A stretch of DNA of 64,000 nt from Aureimonas populi. GTDB taxonomy: Bacteria; Pseudomonadota; Alphaproteobacteria; Rhizobiales; Rhizobiaceae. The position numbers and the translations under genes are program-made. This document shows positions 47,193-55,159 of this stretch, in pieces. Position 1 is the stretch's first letter; the number at the start of each line of letters is the position of its first letter. Under the pieces are notes generated by a model. That model had not been told where the DNA came from and ran no database searches. It saw nothing but the letters and a program-made list of their open reading frames with translations. Location of the stretch: assembly GCF_017815515.1 (NCBI RefSeq), contig NZ_CP072611.1:3348001-3412000 (forward strand), written 5' to 3'.

Positions 47193-47516
47193 GTGGACGA
47201 GCCTTTCGCCCTACCGATTCCCCCTGCCCTGCTCCTGCGGCGCCTCGCGGCCGAGCTGGCCGCCGCCGCGACCCTGTCGGAGGAGATCGGCGCCGGAAGC
47301 GCGCAGGACATCGTCCGCGCGCAGGGGCAGGACCTCCTGCATCAGACGCTGGGCGAGCTGTCCCTCTTTCTCGAGCGCGCCGCCGTGCCCATGGACGCGC
47401 TGCCGGCCTGCGACCTTTCGAACGCGCTGGCGCAGGTGCGCCTCTCCGCCCTCGCCGCCCGGCTGGCCGGCAGGCAGGAGGAAGCCGCGCCCTCCGGCGA
47501 GGTGGACTTCTTCTGA
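47193..47516 (+). CDS. cheT: CheT-like chemotaxis protein with DxxxQ motif
   Basis: A 107-residue, mainly helical protein at the end of the che operon, at the place cheT holds after cheD in Sinorhizobium. It contains DLLHQ at residues 47-51, a DxxxQ motif like the one CheZ phosphatases use to dephosphorylate CheY, in a helix HQTLGELSLFLERA. The tail GEVDFF is acidic and aromatic, as in CheY-binding peptides of CheZ and FliM. A CheY-phosphatase or adaptation role is therefore likely by analogy. GTG start 4 bases after cheD stops. It is convergent with fhuB at 3 bases. Confidence 0.75.
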   Translation: MDEPFALPIPPALLLRRLAAELAAAATLSEEIGAGSAQDIVRAQGQDLLHQTLGELSLFLERAAVPMDALPACDLSNALAQVRLSALAARLAGRQEEAAPSGEVDFF

Positions 47517-47519
47517 CCC

Positions 47520-49478
47520 TCAGCGCGCCTTGCGGTTGAGAAGGAAGACGAGATAGGGCCCGCCGATCAGCGCGGCGAAGAGGCCCAGGGGAAGCTGGTA
47601 CGGAAAGGCCAGCGTGCGGGCCATCCAGTCCGAGAAGATCATCAGCGCCATGCCGATCAGGATCGCCGCGCCGAGCTGGGGCACCGGGCGCGCGATGCCG
47701 GCAAGCCGGGCCAGATGAGGCGCCATCAGGCCGACGAAGGACAGCGGCCCGACGATCAGCGTCGAGGCGGCCGAGAGGAGCGCGGCCAGAAGCACCAGCA
47801 CGCCGCCGGCCATCTCCGGCCCCAGCCCCAGCGCGCGTGAGACGGAGGGCCCCAGCGGCAGGAGCCCGAGCCAGCGCGACAGGAACGGCACCGGCGCGAT
47901 GATGAGGATGGCGAGCACGCCGGCCGAGAGCGCATCGGAGGGCGCCAGGCGCTGCGTCGAGCCACTCACCCAGTTCAGGAGCTGCATCGCTTCCGGCCCG
48001 CCCCGCGCCACCACGGTGGTGACGGCCGCGCCGGACAGGGAGCCCACAGCGATGCCGGCCAGCAGCAGCTTGTCCGCGCCGAAGCGGTTTCGCGCCGCGA
48101 TGGCGAGCACCAGCACGAGCGCCGCGAGCGACCCGCCCAGCGCACCGGCCAGCTCCAGCGAGCGCGAGGCGCCCGGCCAGAGGATGAGCACGGCAGCGAG
48201 CCCCACCCCCGCGCCGGACGAGACGCCGAGCACTTCGGGGCTCGCCATCGCATTGCCGGTGACGCGCTGCATGACGAAGCCCGCGGTTGCCAGCATCGCG
48301 CCCGCCGCCGCGCCGGAAACGATGCGCGGCCAGCGCCAGGGCGCCACCGTCTCGAACATGGCGCCCGTGGCCAGGAACCAGCCCTGCCCGCCCCGCCCGA
48401 GGCCCAGCGCAAGGGCGGCCAGGACGAGGACGACCGCGCCGAGCCCGAGCAGCACCGGCCGCGCGGGCAGGCGGCGGCGCGCGGCCGCCAATGCCGCCGC
48501 CGGGCGCAGCGAGGGGCGCAGCCGGGGCAGCAGCCACAGGAGCATCGGCCCGCCGAGAAGCGCCGTGGCCGCGCCGGTGGGCACGATCTCGCTGTCGCCC
48601 AGCGAAAACGCCTGCACCAGCCCGTCCGTCAGCCACAGGATGAGCGCGCCGATCAGCACGGAGGCGATAAGGAGCTGCGAAAGCGTGCGCGCGCCCCCCA
48701 GCCGCGCCAGATTGGGCGCGGCAAGCCCGATGAAGCCGATGACGCCCACCTCCGCCGTCACGCTCGTCGCCAGCGCCACGGCCAGCGTCAGCACCAGCAA
48801 GCGCACGCCGGTGATGCCGAGCCCCAGCGCCCGCGCGCTGGAATCCTCCAGCCCCAGAAGCTGCAACGGCCGGATCAACGCGGCCGCCAGTGCGCCGGCG
48901 AGGCCGAGCCGCAGGAGAAGCGACAGGCTCGGCGCCCATCCCTGCTGCTCCAGCGAGCCGCCGCCCCAGATGAACAGCGACATCATGTACTCGCCATTGG
49001 CGAGGACGATGGTGGCGCTGAGCGAAGCGGCCACCAGCGAGATGAGCATTCCCGAGAGAATGACCGTGACCGGATCGAGCCCCCGCCGCCAGGACAGCGA
49101 CAGGATGATGAGAAGCGCGGCCATGCCCCCGGCGAACGCGATGGGCTCGCGCGCCGTCTCCATCAGGAGCGGTGCGTAGATCGTTGCCGCCGTCATGGCG
49201 AGCTGCGCGCCCGCCGCGACGCCCAGCGTGGACGGGTCCGCGATGGGATTGCGCAGCGTGCGTTGCAGAAGCGCGCCCGAAAGGCCGAGCGCCGCGCCCG
49301 CCAGAAGGGCGATGCTTGCGCGCGGCAGGGTCGAATAGGCAAGGACGATGCCGGCCAGTTCGTCTCCCGCCGCCGGCCAGCCCAGCCAGACCTGCCGCGC
49401 GAACAGGGCGGCCGCAAGGCCGGCCATCAGCGCCCAGCCAAGCGCGGCGAGGCGCACGGGAAGGCTGGCCGCGCTCAT
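47520..49478 (-). CDS. fhuB: Fe(3+)-hydroxamate ABC transporter permease FhuB
   Basis: Inner-membrane permease of 652 residues made of two homologous FecCD-type halves fused head to tail, about 20 membrane segments in all, as in FhuB. Repeated motifs in both halves include GALLQRTLRNPIADPSTLGV / GFVMQRVTGNAMASPEVLGV and GLAAPNLARL / GLMAPHLARL, the latter being ATPase-coupling sites. ATGA overlap with fhuD upstream. Confidence 0.95.
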   Translation of the reverse strand: MSAASLPVRLAALGWALMAGLAAALFARQVWLGWPAAGDELAGIVLAYSTLPRASIALLAGAALGLSGALLQRTLRNPIADPSTLGVAAGAQLAMTAATIYAPLLMETAREPIAFAGGMAALLIILSLSWRRGLDPVTVILSGMLISLVAASLSATIVLANGEYMMSLFIWGGGSLEQQGWAPSLSLLLRLGLAGALAAALIRPLQLLGLEDSSARALGLGITGVRLLVLTLAVALATSVTAEVGVIGFIGLAAPNLARLGGARTLSQLLIASVLIGALILWLTDGLVQAFSLGDSEIVPTGAATALLGGPMLLWLLPRLRPSLRPAAALAAARRRLPARPVLLGLGAVVLVLAALALGLGRGGQGWFLATGAMFETVAPWRWPRIVSGAAAGAMLATAGFVMQRVTGNAMASPEVLGVSSGAGVGLAAVLILWPGASRSLELAGALGGSLAALVLVLAIAARNRFGADKLLLAGIAVGSLSGAAVTTVVARGGPEAMQLLNWVSGSTQRLAPSDALSAGVLAILIIAPVPFLSRWLGLLPLGPSVSRALGLGPEMAGGVLVLLAALLSAASTLIVGPLSFVGLMAPHLARLAGIARPVPQLGAAILIGMALMIFSDWMARTLAFPYQLPLGLFAALIGGPYLVFLLNRKAR

Positions 49479-50347
49479 GCCGCAAGCGGCTCCAGGCCCG
49501 CTTCCAGCAGCCGGGCGAAGCGCCGTGCCGCCGGCAGCGCGCCGAACGGGTTCACCGTGTCGAGCGTGACGACGCGCCCCGCCTTTACCGCCGGCATGGC
49601 CCGCCAGAGGGCGCTTTGCGGCAGCACGCGGCGCGCATCCGGCGGCACGGGGCCGATGATCACGACGGTGGCCTCCGGCGCGCGCGCCAGCGCCTCGATG
49701 CCCACCGGCGCGCTGGCGCTGTAGCTCGTCTGCGGCCCCCAGGCGTTCTCGAAGCCCATCATCGCGATCACGTCGCCGAACATGGAATCGCCGCCGAAGG
49801 CCCGGAAATGGCGCGGATCGCCGATGTTGATGACGAAGAGCGGCCGGCTACGGTGGCGCGCCGAGGCGCGCCCCCGCGCCGCGATCTCGGCGCGCGTCTG
49901 CGCGATGGTATCGGCCGCGCGCCCCTCCAGCCCCAGATCCGCGCCCAGGGCGCGCATCGCTGCCTCGGCCTTGGGAAAGGGCGACTGGCCGCGCTCGTAG
50001 ATGGACAGGGAGCGCACGGGCGCGATCCGCTCGATCAGCTCGTGCGCCCAGGCGCTGTAGTTCGAGCCATAGACCACCTCCGGCGCAAGGCTGGCCAGAA
50101 GCTCGAGATTCATCGAGCCGCGCAGGCCCAGATCGACCACGCCCTGCGGCACCGCAGGCTCCACGGCGAGCTGGCGAAAGAGCACGAGTTCGACGGCCGC
50201 CATCGGCGCCTCGCCCAGCGCCAGCATCGTTTCCAGAAGCGCCCAGTCGACGATGGCGACCCGCCGCGCCCTTGCGCGGGCGGGCCAGGGCATGAGCGCG
50301 CCGGCCGCCGCCGCCAGCACGCCGCGCCGTGTCAGCGAACCGCTCAC
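49475..50347 (-). CDS. fhuD: Iron-siderophore ABC transporter substrate-binding protein (FhuD type)
   Basis: Periplasmic binding protein of 290 residues, class III fold. The N-terminus SLTRRGVLAAAAGAL has a twin-arginine export signal. Binding-lobe features such as LGLRGSMNLELLASLAPEVVYGSNY fit FhuD-like proteins for hydroxamate siderophores. GTG start overlaps the fhuC stop (GTGA), and its own stop overlaps fhuB. Confidence 0.92.
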   Translation of the reverse strand: MSGSLTRRGVLAAAAGALMPWPARARARRVAIVDWALLETMLALGEAPMAAVELVLFRQLAVEPAVPQGVVDLGLRGSMNLELLASLAPEVVYGSNYSAWAHELIERIAPVRSLSIYERGQSPFPKAEAAMRALGADLGLEGRAADTIAQTRAEIAARGRASARHRSRPLFVINIGDPRHFRAFGGDSMFGDVIAMMGFENAWGPQTSYSASAPVGIEALARAPEATVVIIGPVPPDARRVLPQSALWRAMPAVKAGRVVTLDTVNPFGALPAARRFARLLEAGLEPLAA

Positions 50348-51132
50348 CGCACGTAGCCGACCGGTGCGCCGCTGAGCGGATGGGTGAATATCCCCATGCC
50401 GATGCCGTAGATGCGCTCCAGCGTCTGCGGGTTCATGATCGCGCCCGGGGGTCCATCGGCCACCACCTGCCCCCCGCCCAGCGCGATGAGCCGGTCGCAG
50501 ATGCGCGCCGCCATGTTGATGTCGTGGAGGATGACGACGACGCTCAAGTCCCGCGCCCGCGCCAAATCGCGCACGAGTTCCAGCATCTCGGCCTGATGCG
50601 AGATGTCCAGCGCCGAGGTCGGCTCGTCCAGCACCAGGCACCGCGCATCCTGCGCCAAAAGCATGGCGAGCCACACGCGCTGGCGCTCCCCGCCCGAGAG
50701 GCTGTCCACGAGGCGCGAGCGGAAGGGGCGAAGGTCCGTCTGCTCGATGGCCTCCTCCACCTTGGCGCGGTCCTGCCCCGTGAAGCGCCCGAACGTGCCG
50801 TGCCACGGAAAGCGGCCCAGCGCCACGAACTCCTCCACATTCATGCCCTCGGCCGGCGGCATGAACTGCGGCAGATAGGCGAGCCGTCGGGCGAAACCGC
50901 GCGCGGAGCCCGCGCCGATCTCTCGCCCGAGAAAGCGGATGCGCCCGGCGCTGGGCGCCTCCTGACGGGCGAGAAGCTTGACGAGGGTGGACTTGCCCGA
51001 GCCGTTCGGCCCGATGACGCCGACGATGCGCCCGGCCTCCAGCGTCAGGTCGAGGCCCTTCAGGATCTCGCGCCCGCCGGCCGAGAAGCCGACGCCGCTC
51101 AGCTCGAAGAGCGCCGGCCCGGCTGCTACCAC
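50344..51132 (-). CDS. fhuC: Iron-siderophore ABC transporter ATP-binding protein (FhuC type)
   Basis: ATPase of 262 residues: Walker A GPNGSGKST, signature LSGGERQRVWLAMLL, Walker B CLVLDEPTSALD, switch VILHDINMA, all typical of FecE/FhuC. The GTG start at 51132 overlaps the end of fhuA by 7 bases, so four genes are tightly coupled. Confidence 0.94.
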   Translation of the reverse strand: MVAAGPALFELSGVGFSAGGREILKGLDLTLEAGRIVGVIGPNGSGKSTLVKLLARQEAPSAGRIRFLGREIGAGSARGFARRLAYLPQFMPPAEGMNVEEFVALGRFPWHGTFGRFTGQDRAKVEEAIEQTDLRPFRSRLVDSLSGGERQRVWLAMLLAQDARCLVLDEPTSALDISHQAEMLELVRDLARARDLSVVVILHDINMAARICDRLIALGGGQVVADGPPGAIMNPQTLERIYGIGMGIFTHPLSGAPVGYVR

Positions 51133-53297
51133 TTGTAGCCGACGCTGGCGATCACCGACCGGCCCTCGCCATAGAAGCAGCCGAAATTGCAGCTCGCCAC
51201 ATAGCGCTCGTCCGCGATGTTGTTCACGTTCAGCGCCGCCTTGAAGGCGTCCTTCTCGTAGCGGATCGCCGCGTCGAACAACGTGACGGAGGGCAGGTCG
51301 ATCGTGTTGGCATCGTTGCCGAAGCGGCTGCCGATATAGCGCGCGCCGCCACCGAGCGAGAGGCCCTCGAGGGTCGTGCCGGGCTGGAAGGCGTAGTCGA
51401 GCCACAGGCTCGCCAGATGCTCGGGCGCCTGCGCCGCCGTGTTGCCCGTGGTGGTGGCGGTGACGACGCCGGCCACGACCGTATCCACGCCCTGCTCGAT
51501 CTCGGCATCCGTGTAGGAATAGCTGCCGATGAGGTTCAGCCCCTGCGCAAGGCTCGCCACCGCCTCGATCTCCAGCCCGCGCGAATTGACCTGGCCGGTC
51601 TGCGTGGTGACGGAGCGCAGCTCGCCGTCCACGAGCTGCGCCGTGTTGCCGCTTACATTGGTGCGCGTGAGATCGAAGGCGCTGAGCGTGATGAAGCTGT
51701 CATAGCCCTGCGGCTGGAACTTCACGCCCACCTCGAACTGCTCCCCCTCGCTCGGCCGGAAGGTCTCGCCGGCCGTCGTGGTGCCGATCTGCGGATCGAA
51801 GGAGGTGGAGTAGCTCACATAGGGCGCGATGCCGTTGTCGAAGAGATAGCTAAGCCCCGCGCGCCCGGTGAAGGCATCGTCGCTCTGATCCTCGCCGCTG
51901 TCGGCGCGGTAGTCGATCTCGGCCCAGTCGTGGCGCAGGCCAAGGCTCAGGATCGCGTTGCCGTAGCGAATCTGGTCCTGCGCGTAGAGGCCCGCCTGCG
52001 AGCTGGTCGCATTGATATTGCTGAAGGACGAGCCCGGATCGACGGTAATGGCCTGCCCATAGACCGGGTCGAAAAGGTCCGTCTGCTCCACCGAGAAATC
52101 GAACAGCGCGGTGCGCCGGTTGGAGATGTAGCGGTAGTCGAGGCCCATGAGCAGGTCGTGCTCCAGCACGCCCGTGGTGAAATTGCCCTCGATCTGGTTG
52201 TCGATGCCGTACTGCTTGTAATCCTCGGTCTGGATCGAGGCACCCCGGTTGACGGTGCGCATATCGGCGCCGAGCGAGGAGAAATACAGGTTCTGGTAGT
52301 CGAAATCGAGCGCGACGGCCTGGGCGTTCTGCCGGAACTCCCAATCGTCGGCGAAGCGGTGGCGGAACTCGTAGCCGAGCGAGCCGAAGAGGCTGTCGGA
52401 ATCATCGAAGCCCGGTTCGCCGAGATAACGGTCGATCGGCACGATGCCGAAGGGATTGTCGTCCAGCGTGCCGGCCTGCGGCAGGCCGAAGGGCGAGCCG
52501 GCCTTGTCGTACTGGAGGCGCGAGAGGATCGTCAGCGACGTGTCCTCGTCCGGAGCGATGGTCACGCTCGGCGCCAGATACAGGCGGTCGTCGTCCAGCG
52601 TGTCCTGCTGCGCCTTGCTGCCGCGCGCGAGCCCCGTCAGCCGGTAGGAGATCATCTCGTTGGCCACGCCGCCCATGTCGAACGTGCCTTCCAGGCGGTC
52701 GTTCGTGCCGTAGGACAGCCCCACCTCCCCGAACTCGGTGAAGGTCGGGCGCTTGGTGACGAGGTTGACGATGCCGCCAGGAGCCGCGTTGCCGTAGAGC
52801 ACCGAGGCCGGCCCGCGCACCACCTCCACGCGCTCCAGCCCGTATTGCTCGAAGGCGAGCGCGCCGAAATCGCGGCCGAAGCGAAAACTGTCGAGGAAGA
52901 TGTTGTTGCTGGCCGCGAAGCCTCGGATGATCGGCGCGATGAAGCGGTTGTCGGTGCCGAAGGGCTGGGCGAACACGCCGGCCGAGTAGTTCAGTGCCTG
53001 ATCGACGGTCTTGACGGCGCGGTCCTCGATCTGGTCCCGCGTGATGACGGAGATGGACTGCGGCACCTCGATCAGCGGCGCGGTGGTCTTCGAGCCGGTC
53101 GTGGTCTGGCGTGCAACATAGCCCTCGACGGGCCCCGTGCCCGCGATGGCGGCGGCCGCCGCGCTGCCGGCCGGCGCTCCGCCGCTGCCCTCCACGACAA
53201 CCGTATCGAGCTCCACCACCCCTTGCGCGAAGGCGGATGCGGCGGACAGGCCGATAAAGGCAGTGGTGGAAAGAAGAAGCCGCGAAAAGGGAGACAT
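51126..53297 (-). CDS. fhuA: TonB-dependent siderophore receptor (FhuA-like)
   Basis: Outer-membrane receptor of 723 residues. Signal peptide about 1-25 (SAASAFAQ), TonB-box-like VELDTVVVEG, plug domain with EVPQSISVITRDQI and RVEVVRGPASVLYGNAAPGG, then a 22-strand barrel ending in an aromatic residue (VGYKW). Associated with fhuC, fhuD and fhuB, it should import a ferric hydroxamate siderophore; the exact siderophore is not determinable. A cysteine pair in the last strands (ASCNFGCFYGE) may form an extracellular disulfide. Confidence 0.93.
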   Translation of the reverse strand: MSPFSRLLLSTTAFIGLSAASAFAQGVVELDTVVVEGSGGAPAGSAAAAAIAGTGPVEGYVARQTTTGSKTTAPLIEVPQSISVITRDQIEDRAVKTVDQALNYSAGVFAQPFGTDNRFIAPIIRGFAASNNIFLDSFRFGRDFGALAFEQYGLERVEVVRGPASVLYGNAAPGGIVNLVTKRPTFTEFGEVGLSYGTNDRLEGTFDMGGVANEMISYRLTGLARGSKAQQDTLDDDRLYLAPSVTIAPDEDTSLTILSRLQYDKAGSPFGLPQAGTLDDNPFGIVPIDRYLGEPGFDDSDSLFGSLGYEFRHRFADDWEFRQNAQAVALDFDYQNLYFSSLGADMRTVNRGASIQTEDYKQYGIDNQIEGNFTTGVLEHDLLMGLDYRYISNRRTALFDFSVEQTDLFDPVYGQAITVDPGSSFSNINATSSQAGLYAQDQIRYGNAILSLGLRHDWAEIDYRADSGEDQSDDAFTGRAGLSYLFDNGIAPYVSYSTSFDPQIGTTTAGETFRPSEGEQFEVGVKFQPQGYDSFITLSAFDLTRTNVSGNTAQLVDGELRSVTTQTGQVNSRGLEIEAVASLAQGLNLIGSYSYTDAEIEQGVDTVVAGVVTATTTGNTAAQAPEHLASLWLDYAFQPGTTLEGLSLGGGARYIGSRFGNDANTIDLPSVTLFDAAIRYEKDAFKAALNVNNIADERYVASCNFGCFYGEGRSVIASVGYKW

Positions 53298-53420
53298 TGG
53301 TGGCGTCCGGGGGAACGAGGAGCGATGATCGCCAGTAGATGAGAATGACGGCACGGGGCGAGTGGGATTATCGCCCACCCCGTTCTTCGCGACCCCCCTG
53401 TGGCGGCGGCGTCACTTTAC

Positions 53421-53434
53421 TGGAATTGCTCTAA
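53421..53434 (-). promoter_or_regulatory. Possible Irr (ICE-like) iron-response site upstream of fhuA
   Basis: TGGAATTGCTCTAA resembles the rhizobial Irr box core TAGAATTATTCTAA at 11 of 14 positions, and lies 125-138 bases before the fhuA start, where an iron-response promoter is expected. The surrounding A+T-rich patch is unusual in this GC-rich gap. The same patch also precedes gpmI, so assignment to fhuA is inference. Confidence 0.3.
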
Positions 53435-53561
53435 TATACTTTCCGGCACCGCGCCTGCCGGGCGGCGGCCCCCCTTCGAAGGCAGGGGACGCACGCCGGG
53501 TCTTGGGTTCGGCCGGCGATGCTGCCATATGGCAGGAAAGCGCGACGAAGGAGAAAGAACC

Positions 53562-55070
53562 ATGCGCCACAAGCCCACCATGCTGGTCATCCTCGACGGT
53601 TGGGGCTGGCGCGAGGACGCCGCCGACAACGCCGTCCTCCAGGCGAGGACGCCCCATTTCGACCGGCTGTGGAACGGCTTCCCCCATGCCTTCCTCACCG
53701 CGCACGGCGAGGCGGTGGGCCTGCCAGAGGGGCAGATGGGCAATTCGGAGGTGGGGCACCTGAATATCGGCGCGGGCCGGATCGTGATGCAGGAACTGCC
53801 GCGCATCGACAAGGCGGCCAGGGGCGGCGAGCTGGCCGAGCGGGTGCGCGCGAGCGGCCTGATCGAGGCCGTCGGCGGCAAGACCTGCCATATCATCGGG
53901 CTGATGTCGCCGGGCGGTGTCCACGCCCATCAGGACCATGCCGTGGCGCTGGCGCGAATTCTGACGCGGGCCGGCGTGGCGGTGAAGCTGCACGCCTTCA
54001 CGGACGGTCGCGACACCGCGCCGGACGCCGCGCGAAAGGACGTGGCGCGGCTGGAAGCGGCCCTGCCCGCCGGGGCCCGCATCGCCACGGTCTGCGGGCG
54101 CTTCTACGCCATGGACCGTGACAAGCGCTGGGAGCGCGTCTCGCGCGCCTATGCCGCGCTGGTGGACGCGCAAGGCGCCCGGTTCGACAGCGCGGAGGCG
54201 GTGCTGGAGGCGGCGAGCGCGGCCGGCACGACAGACGAGTTCGTCGAGCCGGCCGTCATCGGCGAGTATGCCGGCTTCGAGGACGGGGACGCGATCCTCG
54301 TCACCAATTTCCGCGCCGACCGCATCCGCGAGTTGCTCGACGCGATGCTGGAGCCGGGCTTCGAGGGCTTCGAGCGCCGGCAAGCCGCGCTGTCGGCGGC
54401 CGTGGGCATGGTCTCCTATTCCGTGACGCTCGACCGGCACATGAAGGCGCTGTTCGAGCCGCAGACGCTGGAGCACGGGCTCAGCCAGACCGCCTCCGAG
54501 GCCGGCCTGCGCCAGGTGCACCTGGCCGAGACGGAGAAGTATCCGCACGTCACCTACTTCCTCAACGGCGGCAGCGAGACGCCGTGGCCGGGCGAAAGCT
54601 GGGTGACGGTGCCCTCGCCGCGCGTGGCGACCTACGATCTCCAGCCGCAGATGTCGGCGCCCGAGCTGGGGGCCAAGGTGCGCGAGGCGGTGGCAGGCGG
54701 CGCGGACCTCGTCGTCGTCAATTTCGCCAATCCGGACATGGTCGGCCACACCGGCAGCCTGCCGGCCGCCATCGCCGCCGTGGAGGCCGTGGACCGCGAA
54801 CTCGGCCCCATCGCCGATGCCGTGCTGGAACGGGGCGGCGCGCTTCTCGTGACCGCCGACCACGGCAATTGCGAGATGATGCGCGACCCCGAGACCGGCG
54901 GCCCCCACACCGCCCATACGCTGAACCCGGTGCCGGTCATCGTGGCGGGCGCCGGGAACGTGGCGCTCTCCAACGGCATCCTCGCCGACATCGCCCCCAC
55001 GATCCTGGAACTGGCGGGCGTCGGGCAGCCGGCCGAGATGACCGGCCGCTCGCTGATCGGGCGGGGCTAG
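53562..55070 (+). CDS. gpmI: 2,3-bisphosphoglycerate-independent phosphoglycerate mutase
   Basis: Manganese-dependent glycolytic enzyme of 502 residues interconverting 3- and 2-phosphoglycerate. Metal and serine-nucleophile motifs: VILDGWG near the start, the phosphoserine loop GQMGNSEVGHLNIGAGR, SPGGVHAHQDH, TDGRDTAP, and the second metal site VNFANPDMVGHTG with TADHGNCE. The ATG at 53562 follows GAAGGAGAAAG. Convergent with the phosphoketolase gene. Confidence 0.97.
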   Translation: MRHKPTMLVILDGWGWREDAADNAVLQARTPHFDRLWNGFPHAFLTAHGEAVGLPEGQMGNSEVGHLNIGAGRIVMQELPRIDKAARGGELAERVRASGLIEAVGGKTCHIIGLMSPGGVHAHQDHAVALARILTRAGVAVKLHAFTDGRDTAPDAARKDVARLEAALPAGARIATVCGRFYAMDRDKRWERVSRAYAALVDAQGARFDSAEAVLEAASAAGTTDEFVEPAVIGEYAGFEDGDAILVTNFRADRIRELLDAMLEPGFEGFERRQAALSAAVGMVSYSVTLDRHMKALFEPQTLEHGLSQTASEAGLRQVHLAETEKYPHVTYFLNGGSETPWPGESWVTVPSPRVATYDLQPQMSAPELGAKVREAVAGGADLVVVNFANPDMVGHTGSLPAAIAAVEAVDRELGPIADAVLERGGALLVTADHGNCEMMRDPETGGPHTAHTLNPVPVIVAGAGNVALSNGILADIAPTILELAGVGQPAEMTGRSLIGRG

Positions 55071-55079
55071 GCGTTCCCG

Positions 55080-55115
55080 CGAGGGGAGCGGCGCGCTGCC
55101 GCTTCCCTCCCCTCG
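55080..55115. terminator. Hairpin between convergent gpmI and phosphoketolase
   Basis: CGAGGGGA (55080-55087) pairs with TCCCCTCG (55108-55115) and GCGGC with GCCGC inside, giving 13 pairs with a 5-base bulge. There is no T run, so it may be a transcription-stop or message-protecting structure rather than a classical terminator. Confidence 0.45.
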
Positions 55116-55159
55116 TCATCGGGGCTTGCGCCGGTATGCCTGCCGCAAGCCCTTCCGCG

